Below are positions 10,195 through 19,740 of a stretch of 64,000 nucleotides of DNA, piece by piece. The notes below the pieces were generated by a model, which ran no database searches, was not told the DNA's origin, and saw nothing but the letters and a program-made list of their open reading frames with translations. A program made the translations under genes and the position numbers. The first letter of the stretch is position 1; each line of letters begins with the position of its first letter. The stretch comes from Cherax quadricarinatus (lineage: Eukaryota; Arthropoda; Malacostraca; Decapoda; Parastacidae): NCBI RefSeq assembly GCF_038502225.1, contig NC_091369.1, forward strand, positions 13,550,469 through 13,614,468. Direction: 5' to 3'.

Positions 10195-12020
10195 CACACT
10201 GGCTGACTCCCACCAAGGCAGGGTGGCCCGAAAAAGAAAAACTTTCACCATCATTCACTCCATCACTGTCTTGCCAGAAGGGTGCTTTACACTACAGTTT
10301 TTAAACTGCAACATTAACACCCCTCCTTCAGAGTGCAGGCACTGTACTTCCCATCTCCAGGACTCAAGTCCGGCCTGCCGGTTTCCCTGAACCCCTTCAT
10401 AAATGTTACGTTGCTCACACTCCAACAGCATGTCAAGTATTAAAAAACATTTGTCTCTATTCACTCCTATCAAACACGCACACGCATGCCTGCTGGAAGT
10501 CCAAGCCCCTCGCACACAAAACCTCCTTTACCCTCTCCCTCCAACCTTTCCTAGGCCGACCCCTACCCCGCCTTCCTTCCACTACAGACTGATACACTCT
10601 TGAAGTCATTCTGTTTCGCTCCATTCTCTCTACGTGTCCGAACCACCTCAACAACCCTTCCTCAGCCCTCTGGACAACAGTTTTGGCAATCCCACACCTC
10701 CTCCTAACTTCCAAACTACGAATTCTCTGCATTATATTCACACCACACATTGCCCTCAGACATGACATCTCCACTGCCTCCAGCCTTCTCCTCGCTGCAA
10801 CATTCATCACCGATGCTTCACACCCATATAAGAGCGCTGGTAAAACTATACTCTCATACATTCCCCTCTTTGCCTCCAAGGACAAAGTTCTTTGTCCCCA
10901 CAGACTCCTAAGTGCACCGCTCCTCCTTTTCCCCTCATCAATTCTATGATTCACCTCATCTTTCATAGACCCATCCGCTGACAAGTCCATTCCTAAATAT
11001 CTGAATACATACACCTCCTCCATACTCTCTCCCTCCAATATGATATGCAATCTTTCGTCACCTTTTCTTTTTATCCTCATCACCTTACTCTTTCCTGTAT
11101 TCACTTTTAATTTTCTTCTTTTACATACCCTACCAAATTCATCCACCAATCTCTGCAACTTCTCTTCAGAATCTCCCAAGAGCACAGTGTCATCAGCAAA
11201 GAGCAACTGTGACAACTCCCACTTTGTGTGTGATTCTTTATCTTTTAACTCCACGCCTCTTGCCAAGACCCTCGCATTTACTTCTCTTACAACCCCATCT
11301 ATAAATATATTAAACAACCACGGTGACATCACACATCCTTGTCTAAGGCCTACTTTTACTGGGAAATAATCTCCCTTTTTCCTACATACTCTAACTTGAG
11401 CCTCACTATCCTCGTAAAAACTCTTCACTGCTTTCAGTAACCTACCTCCCATACCATACACCTGCAACATCTGCCACATTGCCCCCCTATCCACCCTGTC
11501 ATACACCTTTTCCAAATCCATAAATGCCACAAAAACCTCTTTAGCCTTATCTAAATACTGTTCGCTTATATGTTTCACTGTAAACACCTGGTCCACACAC
11601 CCCCTATCTTTCCTAAAGCCTCCTTATTTTTCTGCTATCCTATTCTCAATCTTACTCTTAATTCTTTCAATAATAACTCTACCATACACTTTACCAGATA
11701 TACTCAACAGACTTATCCCCCTATAATTTTTGCACTCTTGTCCCCTTTGCCTTTATACAAAGGAACTATGCATGCTCTCTGCCAATCCCTAGGTACCTTA
11801 CCCTCTTCAATACATTTATTAAATAATAGCACCAACCACTCCAAAACTATATACCCACCTGCTTTAAATATTTCTATCTTTATCCCATCAATCCCAGCTG
11901 CCTTACCCCCTTTCATTTTACCTACTGCCTCACGAACTTCCCCCACACTCACAACCGGCTCTTCCTCACTCCTACAAGATGTTATTCCTCCTTGCCCTCT
12001 ACACGAAATCACAGCTTCCC
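10192..12020 (-). mobile_element. RTE-type LINE, copy 1, broken
   Basis: A 5'-truncated non-LTR retrotransposon read on the minus strand. Its 3' untranslated region (10192-10455) ends in the CCACCAAGGCAGGGTGG hairpin block and GGCTGA...TGTGATAA-type tail, next to TA repeats. The 5' end stops at REAVIS-coding sequence and joins another TA tract. The RTE-like assignment rests on the short reverse transcriptase with a C-terminal RWFGHVERM block; the exact clade is not certain. Confidence 0.85.
10457..11990 (-). pseudogene. Reverse transcriptase of RTE-type LINE copy 1
   Basis: Visible reverse transcriptase blocks include GGKAAGIDG near the N-terminus, then AFMDLEKVYDRV (palm motif A), GLRQGCVMSPWLFNIF (motif B) and LLFADDTVLL (motif C, catalytic Asp pair), then FRYLGMDLSADGS and the C-terminal LLRWFGHVERM and GRGRPRKGW blocks. 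The frame breaks near 11713 and by an in-frame TAA just before GGFRK (about 11620). A further nonsense codon removes the last few residues compared with copy 2. The endonuclease domain is absent. It cannot make a working protein, though the main block from 10457 to 11596 is open. Confidence 0.85.
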
Positions 12021-12043
12021 TATATATATATATATATATATAC

Positions 12044-12092
<49 letters not shown>
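12021..12092. repeat. (TA)n microsatellite
   Basis: Mostly TA with one TACATATAT interruption. It separates the RTE 5' break from a foldback element. Confidence 0.97.
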
Positions 12093-12095
<3 letters not shown>

Positions 12096-12271
12096 AAACA
12101 ACCACTCTGAAAGAATAGAGAAATTCCAAGCGCTTTCGTGACTACTTACATTATCAAGGAACTGTGTTCCTTGATAATGTGAGTAGTCACGCAAGCGCTT
12201 GGAATTTCTCTATTCTTTCAGAGTGGTTGTTTTGCATATTCTGAAATCACCTGTTTAGTGTGATCTTGTTG

Positions 12272-12275
<4 letters not shown>
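12091..12275. mobile_element. Long foldback element, copy 1
   Basis: Two 72-nt arms (12091-12162 and 12166-12237) are almost perfect inverted copies around a 3-nt loop. They contain AACAACCACTCTGAAAG and CCAAGCGCTTTCGTGAC. A ~38-bp tail (ATCACCTGTTTAGTGTGATC) follows the right arm. TA tracts lie on both sides. Relatives are at 21.2 and 25.5 kb and a tail fragment at 61.9 kb. No coding sequence is present. Confidence 0.9.

Positions 12276-12337
<62 letters not shown>
12276..12337. repeat. (TA)n microsatellite
   Basis: About 31 TA units between the foldback tail and a 62-bp direct repeat. Confidence 0.97.
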
Positions 12338-12341
<4 letters not shown>

Positions 12342-12399
12342 CTATCTATTGCGGCACCACGAGTGATATAATAAAAACAATAATCTTAATAATTTCTAC
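12338..12399. repeat. 62-bp direct repeat, left copy
   Basis: Starts CATACTATCTATTGCGGC and contains CACCACGAGTGATATAATAA. The second copy at 12984-13045 differs at one visible base. Both are preceded by TA tracts. The pair brackets an RTE fragment. Confidence 0.92.
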
Positions 12400-12895
12400 T
12401 GCCTTACCCCCTTTCATTTTACCTACTGCCTCACGAACTTCCCCCACACTCACAACTGACTCTTCCTCACTCCTACAAGATGTTATTCCTCCTTGCCCTA
12501 TACACGAAATCACAGCTTCCCTATCTTCATCAACATTTAACAATTCCTCAAAATATTCCTTCCATCTTCCCAATACCTCTAACTCTCCATTTAATAACTC
12601 TCCTCTCCTATTTTTAACTGACAAATCCATTTGTTCTCTAGGCTTTCTTAACTTGTTAATCTCACTCCAAAACTTTTTCTTATTTTCAACAAAATTTGTT
12701 GATAACATCTCACCCACTCTCTCATTTGCTCTCTTTTTACATTGCTTCACCACTCTCTTAACTTCTCTCTTTTTCTCCATATACTCTTCCCTCCTTGCAT
12801 CACTTCTACTTTGTAAAAACTTCTCATATGTTAACTTTTTCTCCCTTACTACTCTCTTTGCATCATCATTCCACCAATACCATTCCACCATTCCA
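12400..12895 (-). pseudogene. RTE-type LINE fragment: linker and start of reverse transcriptase
   Basis: The minus-strand frame has WWNDDAKRVVREKK, FWSEINKLRKPRE, WKEYFEELLNVDE and then SVGEVREAVGKMKGGKA. This is the region between endonuclease and reverse transcriptase in this LINE type. Its last ~120 bp overlap in content with the 5' end of copy 1 (11910-12020), so it is a separate copy and not the missing part of copy 1. Both ends are cut. It lies between the two 62-bp direct repeats. Confidence 0.82.

Positions 12896-12898
<3 letters not shown>

Positions 12899-12983
<85 letters not shown>
12899..12983. repeat. (TA)n microsatellite
   Basis: About 42 TA units between the RTE fragment and the right 62-bp repeat. 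Confidence 0.97.
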
Positions 12984-12987
<4 letters not shown>

Positions 12988-13045
12988 CTATCTATTGCGG
13001 CACCACGAGTGATATAATAAAAATAATAATCTTAATAATTTCTAC
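12984..13045. repeat. 62-bp direct repeat, right copy
   Basis: Same sequence as 12338-12399 apart from one base. It continues into AAGTACATGTACAAGG, which is not present after the left copy. Confidence 0.92.
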
Positions 13046-13093
13046 AAGTACATGTACAAGGTATACAGGTCTAGCTGACATCAATGACATACA

Positions 13094-13127
13094 ATACCAA
13101 GGGTGGGGTATACCCCGCCCTTGGTAT
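13094..13127. repeat. 34-bp near-perfect palindrome
   Basis: Arms of 17 nt (ATACCAAGGGTGGGGTA and its complement) with one mismatch and no loop. It is followed by GGTTTGTTTGCAGCCGTGTCATTACGATTT-like sequence, split here into GGTTTGTTTGCA and GTGTCATTACGATTT. The same follow-on occurs after the tRNA-like piece at 26.3 kb. Confidence 0.85.
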
Positions 13128-13197
13128 GGTTTGTTTGCAGCCGTGTCATTACGATTTTGCCGCTTGTTATGCAGAACATTTCGTGCAAATTAACTCA

Positions 13198-13376
13198 ATA
13201 TTGTCCCAGGATGCGACCCACACCAGTCGACTAACACCCTGGTACCCAGTTTACTGGTAGGTTAACATAGACATCAAGTGTCTTAAGGAAACACGTCATA
13301 ATGTTTGCACCCGTACCGGGGATTGAACCCCGGACATGAATGTGGGAGGCGAGTGCTTTACCAATCAAGCTCCGGG
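13198..13376 (-). mobile_element. tRNA-derived SINE with tRNA-Gly-like head
   Basis: On the minus strand the head (13376 down to 13309) has an A-box-like GCTTGATTGGTAAAGC and a B box GGTTCAATCCC within a GGGG/CCCC stem. An anticodon-loop-like CCTCCCACA suggests tRNA-Gly ancestry. The body that follows holds GGTACCAGGGTGTTAGTCG and GGTGTGGGTCGCATCC. The A and B boxes could serve as an internal RNA polymerase III promoter. It does not fold as an intact tRNA because the anticodon arm is poor. Confidence 0.75.
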
Positions 13377-13524
13377 ACATGTGACGAAGGTCTGGCCAGG
13401 TAATAACGTCAGGGAACAGTAACCTCGCATATAGTAAAGGCATTACTTTTCCATGACGGGTAAAGGGAGCTGATGCCCTTGACCAAAAAGTTCCATCAGC
13501 CCCGTCCCTCCCAGGAACTCTCGA

Positions 13525-13625
13525 AAAAAAATAATAATAATGATAGCAACACTAACAACAATAATATTAATTATAATAATTATAATAATACTAATAATAA
13601 TAATATAATAATAATAATAACACTG
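13525..13625. repeat. AAT/AAC trinucleotide-rich tract
   Basis: Irregular (AAT)n with AAC and ATT units. Simple sequence only. Confidence 0.9.
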
Positions 13626-13888
13626 TTTCAAGACAAGTTCTTAGCCTCCTTATCCAATCGGATTACCGCCACTAATCTCCTCCTATATATAACTTCTCGA
13701 GTCGCCTCCTCCCAGTGCCACCAATCATTCAAAATAAAACTATTTAAAATTAGTAATGCACGTTAATTTTGTACATAAAATCAAAACGCAATAAAACTAC
13801 TGTGTTACAGTAAGTAAAAATGCTATTTTGCATTTGTAAACAAATTTAGAATGCAGTTTTACAGTGAGTACTTGTGGTATATTGTTCG

Positions 13889-14141
13889 AAAATAGAAACA
13901 GAACAGTATACGAAGCAGTGATAATGGTGTATGAGGTAAATATAACAGCCTACTTCATCTAGATTCATTCTAGCAAAAAAGTATTTATTAGCATATTATA
14001 GTCTACCGCATGTGCCGAAAAAAAATTCTTCAGCGGCGAGTTGGCTAACGCAGATAATGTGTCCTCACCCATCGATGAACACAGACACAACCTGCTGAGT
14101 CTGACTCGACTAGAGGATCGTTCAGTGGCTGCAATATCGAC
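13889..14141 (+). repeat. Diverged ~250-bp direct repeat, left copy
   Basis: Shares ordered blocks with 15096-15341, including AGATTCATTCTAGCAA, GATGAACACAGACA, CCTGCTGAGT and CTAGAGGAT. The copies are ~1.2 kb apart and many scattered substitutions separate them. I cannot name the family. Confidence 0.75.
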
Positions 14142-14304
14142 AGGTTAGGATAAATGAACCACATACCACTGAAAATAAATGGAACACTTGCCAGTGGGGA
14201 TAAATGAACTACATACCATACACACTCCACTCTTAATATACTGATTAAGTGTTAACTTAATGACTTAACAAATAGAAATATTAATTGAAGAAGGTGAGCA
14301 TAGA

Positions 14305-14407
14305 GGAAGTATAGGGGATGGAGGAAGTAAATGTTCTCAAATATTTGGGAGTCGACTAGTCGGTGGACGAGTCCGTGAAAGATGAAGTGACTTACAGAAC
14401 TGACAAG
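14305..14407 (+). pseudogene. Short RTE-type reverse transcriptase remnant
   Basis: Translates as a decayed version of the MEEVNVFRYLGVD block and the KDEV stretch seen in the RTE copies at 11.0 and 24.6 kb. A TAG interrupts it right after the YLGVD block. No other part of the element is nearby. Confidence 0.7.
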
Positions 14408-14419
14408 TTTAAAAAAAGA

Positions 14420-15095
14420 AAAAAACTAAACTTCAGGTAAAATTAAAAAAGAAAAATCTATATTTGAGTTTCTCGAACTATCTATCATATATATTGACAT
14501 CCAATGACTAGTCTACAAGAAATACATGTTCACCTCAAAATTCCTTCGTCTTGGTATATGAAATCTACCAAGTTCAAAGCACAGAAAAGTCCAGCCATAC
14601 TGTTCTTGTTGTGAAACAGTACTGATAGAATACAACACAAATAAGAAAACTGGGTTTTTTATACAGTGTAGAGTTCTGGGCTACCATGTGTAGCCTCAGC
14701 GTTGCCAGACCTTAATTAAGTAGCCTATATTTAGATTTTCGTATATGTCGTTAGTTTAAGCTTTTATAGGTTTTGGTAACATAACCTAACTAAAGCTCAG
14801 CTAACCTAACTTACAATGTAGAAAATAGTGCTTTTAGTGTTGGAGTAAATGCTTAGGAATAGACACTAATGATCTTGTAAGAATCTAAAGTAGCTGTGAT
14901 ACTCGCGAAACCGTAATAACACAACTGTAAACAACGCAGGCAAGCCGGTCCTAAAACAAGCAGGTCGATGCTCTAACAACTGTACCATACTAGCCAAGCA
15001 GTTTTTTGGACTGGCTTGTTGCTATGAGTACGTATGTTATTTTGCAATTAAAATTAAAACATAAAAGGGCGTGTTATCTTTTCATTTTGTATTTC
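14420..15095. other. Unassigned DNA
   Basis: A/T-rich, short open frames only, nothing recognised. It lies between the two diverged 250-bp copies. Confidence 0.5.
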
Positions 15096-15341
15096 AAATG
15101 TAGAAACTGAACAATGTACGAAGCAATAGGAATAATATATGAAGTAAATACAATAGCCTCTTTCGTCTAGATTCATTCTAGCAAGAAGTATCTGTTAGTT
15201 TATTATAATCTACTACAGTTGCCGTAAAAAAAAATTCAACGGAAAGCTTAGCTAACCCAAACAGCCGTCTTCACCCACTGATGAACGCAGACAGGACCTG
15301 CTGAGTTTGAGTCTACTAGAGGATTGTTTGGTAACTGCGAT
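15096..15341 (+). repeat. Diverged ~250-bp direct repeat, right copy
   Basis: Partner of 13889-14141; same block order and orientation. Confidence 0.75.
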
Positions 15342-15554
15342 GCTTACTGGCTTGCTCAGTCCTGCTTGTTTCGTGATCAGCTGTGAAAATTACTAGTGGT
15401 TAATTAGTTACTTCGAGACATGACGTTACCGGTAGCTGCATATTTCCCCCTGACACGGCTGCAAACCTGGTCCTCTCTAGGACTCCATCCTGATCCTCTC
15501 TAGGACTCGATGGAGGCTGAGGACTGGCTACTTCCTAGAAATTATATGAATGGC

Positions 15555-15745
15555 TTAGAAAATCGACAAGTCGATAAATGAGACACTGATACAACATTTG
15601 AGAATCTTTGTCCTAGAAACGTTACTCCAACCAGGAGCTTCTTCAGTCCGATACAAAGAACGGTGAAAGATGAAGAGAATTTGAGGGTAATTAGCCTCTC
15701 AGCCTGAAATGGATGTGTTCAGTTCATCAGTCTTGATAAAATCTT
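15555..15745 (-). repeat. Family B repeat, diverged hairpin
   Basis: Minus strand: GGACTGAAGAAG then CTCC-tggtt-GGAG and TAACGTTTC. The stem pairs differ from the usual GCCA/TGGC but pairing is kept. The outer part has GAGACACTGATACAACATT at one side and CAGCCTGAAATGGATGTG at the other. Confidence 0.7.
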
Positions 15746-16285
15746 GATTCATGGACATATCGACTCAACTCATCCTGCTTGCTGCCTACTGACACTCTCA
15801 GCTCCTGTCTCTATCTTCGCCATCCTCTCCTAGAGAGCCAAGTAACGACATCATTCATGCCTCTTCATCTACGCCTCTAGTACTTCGGTACCACATGTCC
15901 CAAAGTGCTTGGGCCACTTGCCTTGATTCCTCCTCTTCCCCTCCTTCCCATCCTTTTCCAGTTATTTCCATCCTTCCTTATCCTTCTTCCTTCCCATCTC
16001 ACGACAGCTCTCGTCGTCTTGTTCGATTCGATTCGACATATCAACTCCAGACTGAGGGACTGATAACCTCAAACGTTTCCACAATGAAGATACCCAAATG
16101 TTGCACAAGTGTCTCATTTACTCCCCAGAAAGTCACCCAACATCACGAACTTGTAGATAGAAGAGACTGAGTGGGAAGAGAGAAGAGAAACTTGATAATA
16201 AAAATAAAAATATGGCCAGAGTAAAGTAGATAATACAATAGCTTTTATAAGATTGTGTTAGATGTTATAACCAACGTTTAGTGTA
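15746..16285. other. Unassigned DNA with a core-less family B piece
   Basis: Around 16040-16125 are the outer parts of family B (ACTGAGGGACTGATAACCTC, GATACCCAAATGTTGCAC) without the hairpin core, an internal deletion. The rest holds no recognisable gene. Confidence 0.6.
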
Positions 16286-16289
16286 AACA

Positions 16290-16520
16290 CAAACCGATAT
16301 TATATTCAAGGGGAAGCGCTGTATCCGTAGGGGTCGTATAGTTCCTGGTTGAATGGAAGGCAGTCGTATTATATTTAAGGAATAAACCGACAATTTTTTT
16401 TCTTTGTGTAGTTTACAAAATGTAATAAAATAATGTTAGGTTAGGTTAAGATAGGTTAAATTCCTTGGATCAAGAGCTCTTTGCAAGCTTCAAGGCACCC
16501 CTTTCTTAAAGAATTTCCTT
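16290..16520 (+). repeat. Family D-short repeat (CAAGGGGAAGCGCT), diverged
   Basis: Shares CAAGGGGAAGCGCTGTA, CCGTAGG and, after an interruption, CTTGGATCAAGAGCTC with a better copy at 61155-61330. Pieces also lie near 46.1 and 60.6 kb. The interruption at 16430-16460 contains GTTAGGTTAGGTTAAG. Confidence 0.65.
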
Positions 16521-16865
16521 CATCCCTAGCTTCTATTTTTGCCTTAACTCCTTTCTCCCCTTTATTCTTCTTTTACCTTTCTTATTTCTCATTTTTTCCC
16601 TTTTCCCCTTTCGTTTTCTGCCATCATCTCCCCTCCTTCTTACTTTATTAGAACATTGTCACCTGCGCATCTAAATGCTGCCTTTTATTTTCAACCCTCT
16701 TAGTTAATTCCTTGGTAGTCTGCTACAGGCGAGGCTGCTGAGTGTGTCTGGCAGAGCTCTCCTGCCTCTTAAGAATCTCCCTCCCTAAGTTTTGTAAGAT
16801 CTTTTATTTTTTATTAACAGCACTTGTTGTGAGTATTATTGTTTCAGAATGTGGAACAGAGCTCT
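16521..16865. other. Unassigned pyrimidine-rich DNA
   Basis: Pyrimidine-rich from 16550 to 16660. I see no gene. Confidence 0.5.
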
Positions 16866-16867
16866 TC

Positions 16868-17045
16868 TCCAGGCTGAGGGACTGACAACCTCAAATCTAC
16901 ATCTTTAATGGTGATGGACTGATTACATCGTCTTCACATCTCTACTGCTCCTGCCTACTTTCTGTTCTCGACTCAAGAAGCCTACTGTGTAGGCGAAGCG
17001 TTTCAGAATAAAGATGCCTAACTGCTGCCTATGTGTTTTACTTAC
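16868..17045 (+). repeat. Family B repeat with 6-bp stem
   Basis: Starts CCAGGCTGAGGGACTGA. The core is CTCAAGAA, then GCCTAC-tgt-GTAGGC (six perfect pairs), then GAAGCGTTTC and GAATAAAGATGCC. The stem is longer than in most copies and still perfect. Confidence 0.78.
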
Positions 17046-17332
17046 CAACCAGTATTATGACTAAACCAGAAACACTTTTACAAGATTTAACAACAACCAG
17101 ATACTCTGAAGATATGCCAGGTTAGCTAAGGTAAACTGAAGGACGTCTGGATAACTTCCTATATAAAAACAGAGGAACTTAATACTCCCCTTACTTTCTA
17201 CTGCCACTACTACTACTATTACTTCCACTACCAGCAGTACCACTGCCGTTCTTTTTTCTTCCTCTCTTAGTCTCGCCCCTGTCCCCACTCTCCTAAATAT
17301 ACGTACCGGCTCCTTCACTCTTGTGTTAGTGT

Positions 17333-17430
17333 GACTTTGTAAATGGTCCAAGTCGGACCGAAATGTCGTCGTAAGCTTTTCTTTATGTGCGGGTTGTTTG
17401 TGTATTGTTCTAGTTGGGGTATTGTGGTTT
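17333..17430 (+). repeat. Family A repeat
   Basis: AATGGTCCAAGTCGGACC then GAAATGTCGTCGTAAG, then GTGCGGGTTGTTTGTG. The GGTCC/GGACC stem is perfect; one base of GAAACG is changed. Confidence 0.78.
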
Positions 17431-18110
17431 TTTGTTCTCTAAGAATAGGCAAGAACTGCAATACTCCTATTGGCTATGCCACTGCTAGTCATGATAGCTC
17501 TCCTTCCTGGTTTATTGCTGTCCTGCTGAGGCAGAAGTAGACTGGAGGAAGCCTAAATGCCTCTCCTCTCACCTCGTCCCCTTCGGTATTGTGCCTTTTT
17601 GTTCCTTTCACCCCTCACAGGCCTGCTAAAACAGGTGAAGGTCGCTGGGAAAACTCTCATCTATCCTAGTCTCCTGCAGGTCAGCTGAGGCAGGTCAGAC
17701 TAGACAAGCTGAGGACAGTCAGGAGAGCTCTTCTTCCTAGTCTCCTGCAGGTCAGCTCAGGCAGGGTGATGGAAGCCGGGAGTACGACAACGACCACCAA
17801 TCTACACATAAATGGCCTTGGATGAACTGGATTACTGGCAAGAAAAAGGCCCGAGAATTGACCAAATTCTTGACTTTAATTTTATCGTGAAGGAATAAGG
17901 CAGCATATAATAAGGGTTGTAGGAACTTGTAGTAAGAGATGTAGGAACTTGTAGTAAGAGATGTAGGAACTTGTAGTAAGGGATGGGGGTGGAAAGGTGC
18001 AGCGGGAACCCCAGACAAAAATGTAGTGGGGAATATGGAAGGATGGGAAGATAGTGGAATATGGTAGAGGATGAAATATTTTTAATTTGGCCACTATTGC
18101 CATCACCATA
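17431..18110. other. Unassigned DNA with small local repeats
   Basis: CTCCTGCAGGTCAGCT occurs twice near 17.68 and 17.74 kb. A 20-bp unit GGAACTTGTAGTAAGAGATG is repeated at 17.93-17.98 kb. No gene recognised. Confidence 0.55.
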
Positions 18111-18170
18111 TACCTGGAGGGAGTTCCGGGAGTCAACGTCCCCGCGGTCCGGTCCATGACCAAGCCTCGA
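18111..18170 (-). repeat. Family F repeat, reverse orientation
   Basis: Contains ACCTGGAGGGAGTTCCGGG, GTCAACGTCCCCGCGG and TCCGGTCCATGACCAAGCC, the reverse of the family F order, with several substitutions. Confidence 0.72.
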
Positions 18171-18284
18171 AAAACTGAAAAAGCAAGTGTATATAAGTGA
18201 AATTACATAACCAAGAAGACATCGTTCAGGGGCACAATATGAAACAAAATATTTGTCCCGAGAATTATTTTGAATTGGTAATAA

Positions 18285-18415
18285 TGGTAGAATTACCGAC
18301 AAAATGCTAGGTAAATGGACGCTAATGTGACATTGTGACATTTTGTGGCAACGTTTCTCTCTCTAGGAGAGCAAAACATTGCCACAATAAAATGTCACAT
18401 TAGAAGCATCTGTGT
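18285..18415. repeat. Family C inverted-repeat unit
   Basis: Left half: GTAGAATTACCGACAAAATG, GGTAAATGGAC, TGTGACATTTTGTGGCAACG. Right half: AACATTGCCACAATAAAATG and TGTCACATTAGAAGC. The halves pair as a foldback around CTCTCTCTAGGAGAG. This is the most compact unit of the family. Confidence 0.75.
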
Positions 18416-18734
18416 CCTTTTCGAATAATCTTCAAATTTTGAGCAATTGATTAGGATTTGGGCACAGAAGTGCTCGAATCTTAATAAAATGGCAGTACAA
18501 AGCCGGAAGAAAATATTAGTGCCTCTACACAAAATTATGACTCATTTTCAGAAACTAGAGACAGAGTGAATGATAAATTAACATGCGGACTCGTCACTAC
18601 AGATGGAAACGATAGTCAAAATTTTGGGTTCTGGCTCAAGGAAGCAAAAGGGATAAATAAGGTGTTTTGATGTTATTTATTGTGGAAAATATTGTTCATA
18701 TGTATGGATGTCTCAATAAACATTTGATTTTTGT

Positions 18735-19045
18735 GAATGTTAGTCCAAATTTCACTCAGAGTAAGAATACTTATACATTCTGAGCTGTGAGTCCAAATTC
18801 CATTCATAGCAGGAATACTTATACATTCTGAGCTGTGAGTCCAAATTCCATTCATAGCAAGAATTCTTATACATTCTAAGCTGCGAGTCCAAATTCCATT
18901 CATAGCAAGAATTCTTATACATTCTAAGCTGCGAGTCCAAATTCCATTCATAGCAGGAATACTTATACATTTTAAGCTGTGAGTTCAAATTCCATTCATA
19001 ACAAGAATACTTATACATTCTAAGCTGTAAGACCAAATTCCAATC
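18735..19045. repeat. 48-bp tandem repeat, about 6 copies
   Basis: Units contain CCAAATTCCATTCATAGCA and ATACATTCT-A-GCTG. The length is a multiple of three, so the minus strand shows a 16-residue repeated peptide (NGIWT...ECIRI); outer copies are more diverged. I treat it as a satellite. Confidence 0.92.
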
Positions 19046-19570
19046 GGAATTTGTGATTACATTATTCTGTTTGTATTTCAATATCATGTGAGTATACATA
19101 ATATTTTTTTTACTAACCAACGACTATATGGAACTCAGTCCAGCAGAATACATTAGTGATAATTGCTGACCTGGTCTTTGTATCAGTTTCCGGAGACTAT
19201 CGATTCAATGTGTCCTACCAACTATCATCCTCCTATCATCCACTCCCTCCTTCCAATTTCTGAGCCTGAACCTTCCTGCAATATTCGTCCTAATATTGCA
19301 CTGCGTAGTAAATTTAAACATTATTAATAATGACTGGCAAAATTGCAGACACGGAGAATATACAGAAAACTTTCACTGTACGTATAATAAAGGTGCTTTA
19401 TTATACATGTATAATAAAGCACTGGGAACAGTTGAAGTTCTTTGACTTGTACTCCTTGGTACGCGGGGTTTCGGTAACGGTAAAATTTGTTCCACTGATC
19501 TAAGAGTTCCATTCTGACATCACTGTCGGCTTTGCTGAAATGGTATCAAATGCCGACACGATGATGAGTG
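19046..19570. other. Unassigned DNA
   Basis: A small inverted pair, GTATAATAAAGGTGCTTTATTATAC-like, lies near 19384-19410 (arms about 10 nt). No gene recognised. Confidence 0.5.
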
Positions 19571-19578
19571 AGACGCAT

Positions 19579-19706
19579 ATGCATCAGTTAGGTATTTTTA
19601 TTGTTGAAACTTTTCGCCTAAGAAGTAGGTATCTGCAGTCAATATGCATCAGTTAGGTATTTTTATTGTTGAAACTTTTCGCCTAAGAAGTAGGTATCTG
19701 CAGTCA
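19579..19706 (-). repeat. Family B half-element, duplicated in tandem
   Basis: Two ~63-bp copies of the reverse-oriented core (GAAACTTTTCGCCTAAGAAG and GGTATCTGCAGTCAA). The copies are nearly identical, so the duplication is recent compared with the divergence of the family. Confidence 0.8.
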
Positions 19707-19740
19707 AGTTGTACAAGAATGGTATACAATACCGACACGA

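Noticed and set aside
13309..13376. A functional tRNA-Gly gene
   Set aside because: A and B boxes are clear, but the anticodon arm does not pair well and a SINE body follows without a T-run terminator. I call it a SINE head.
16434..16458. GTTAGGTTAGGTTAAG as an arthropod telomere repeat (TTAGG)
   Set aside because: Only about three imperfect units inside a dispersed repeat. Too short to be a telomeric or interstitial telomeric array.
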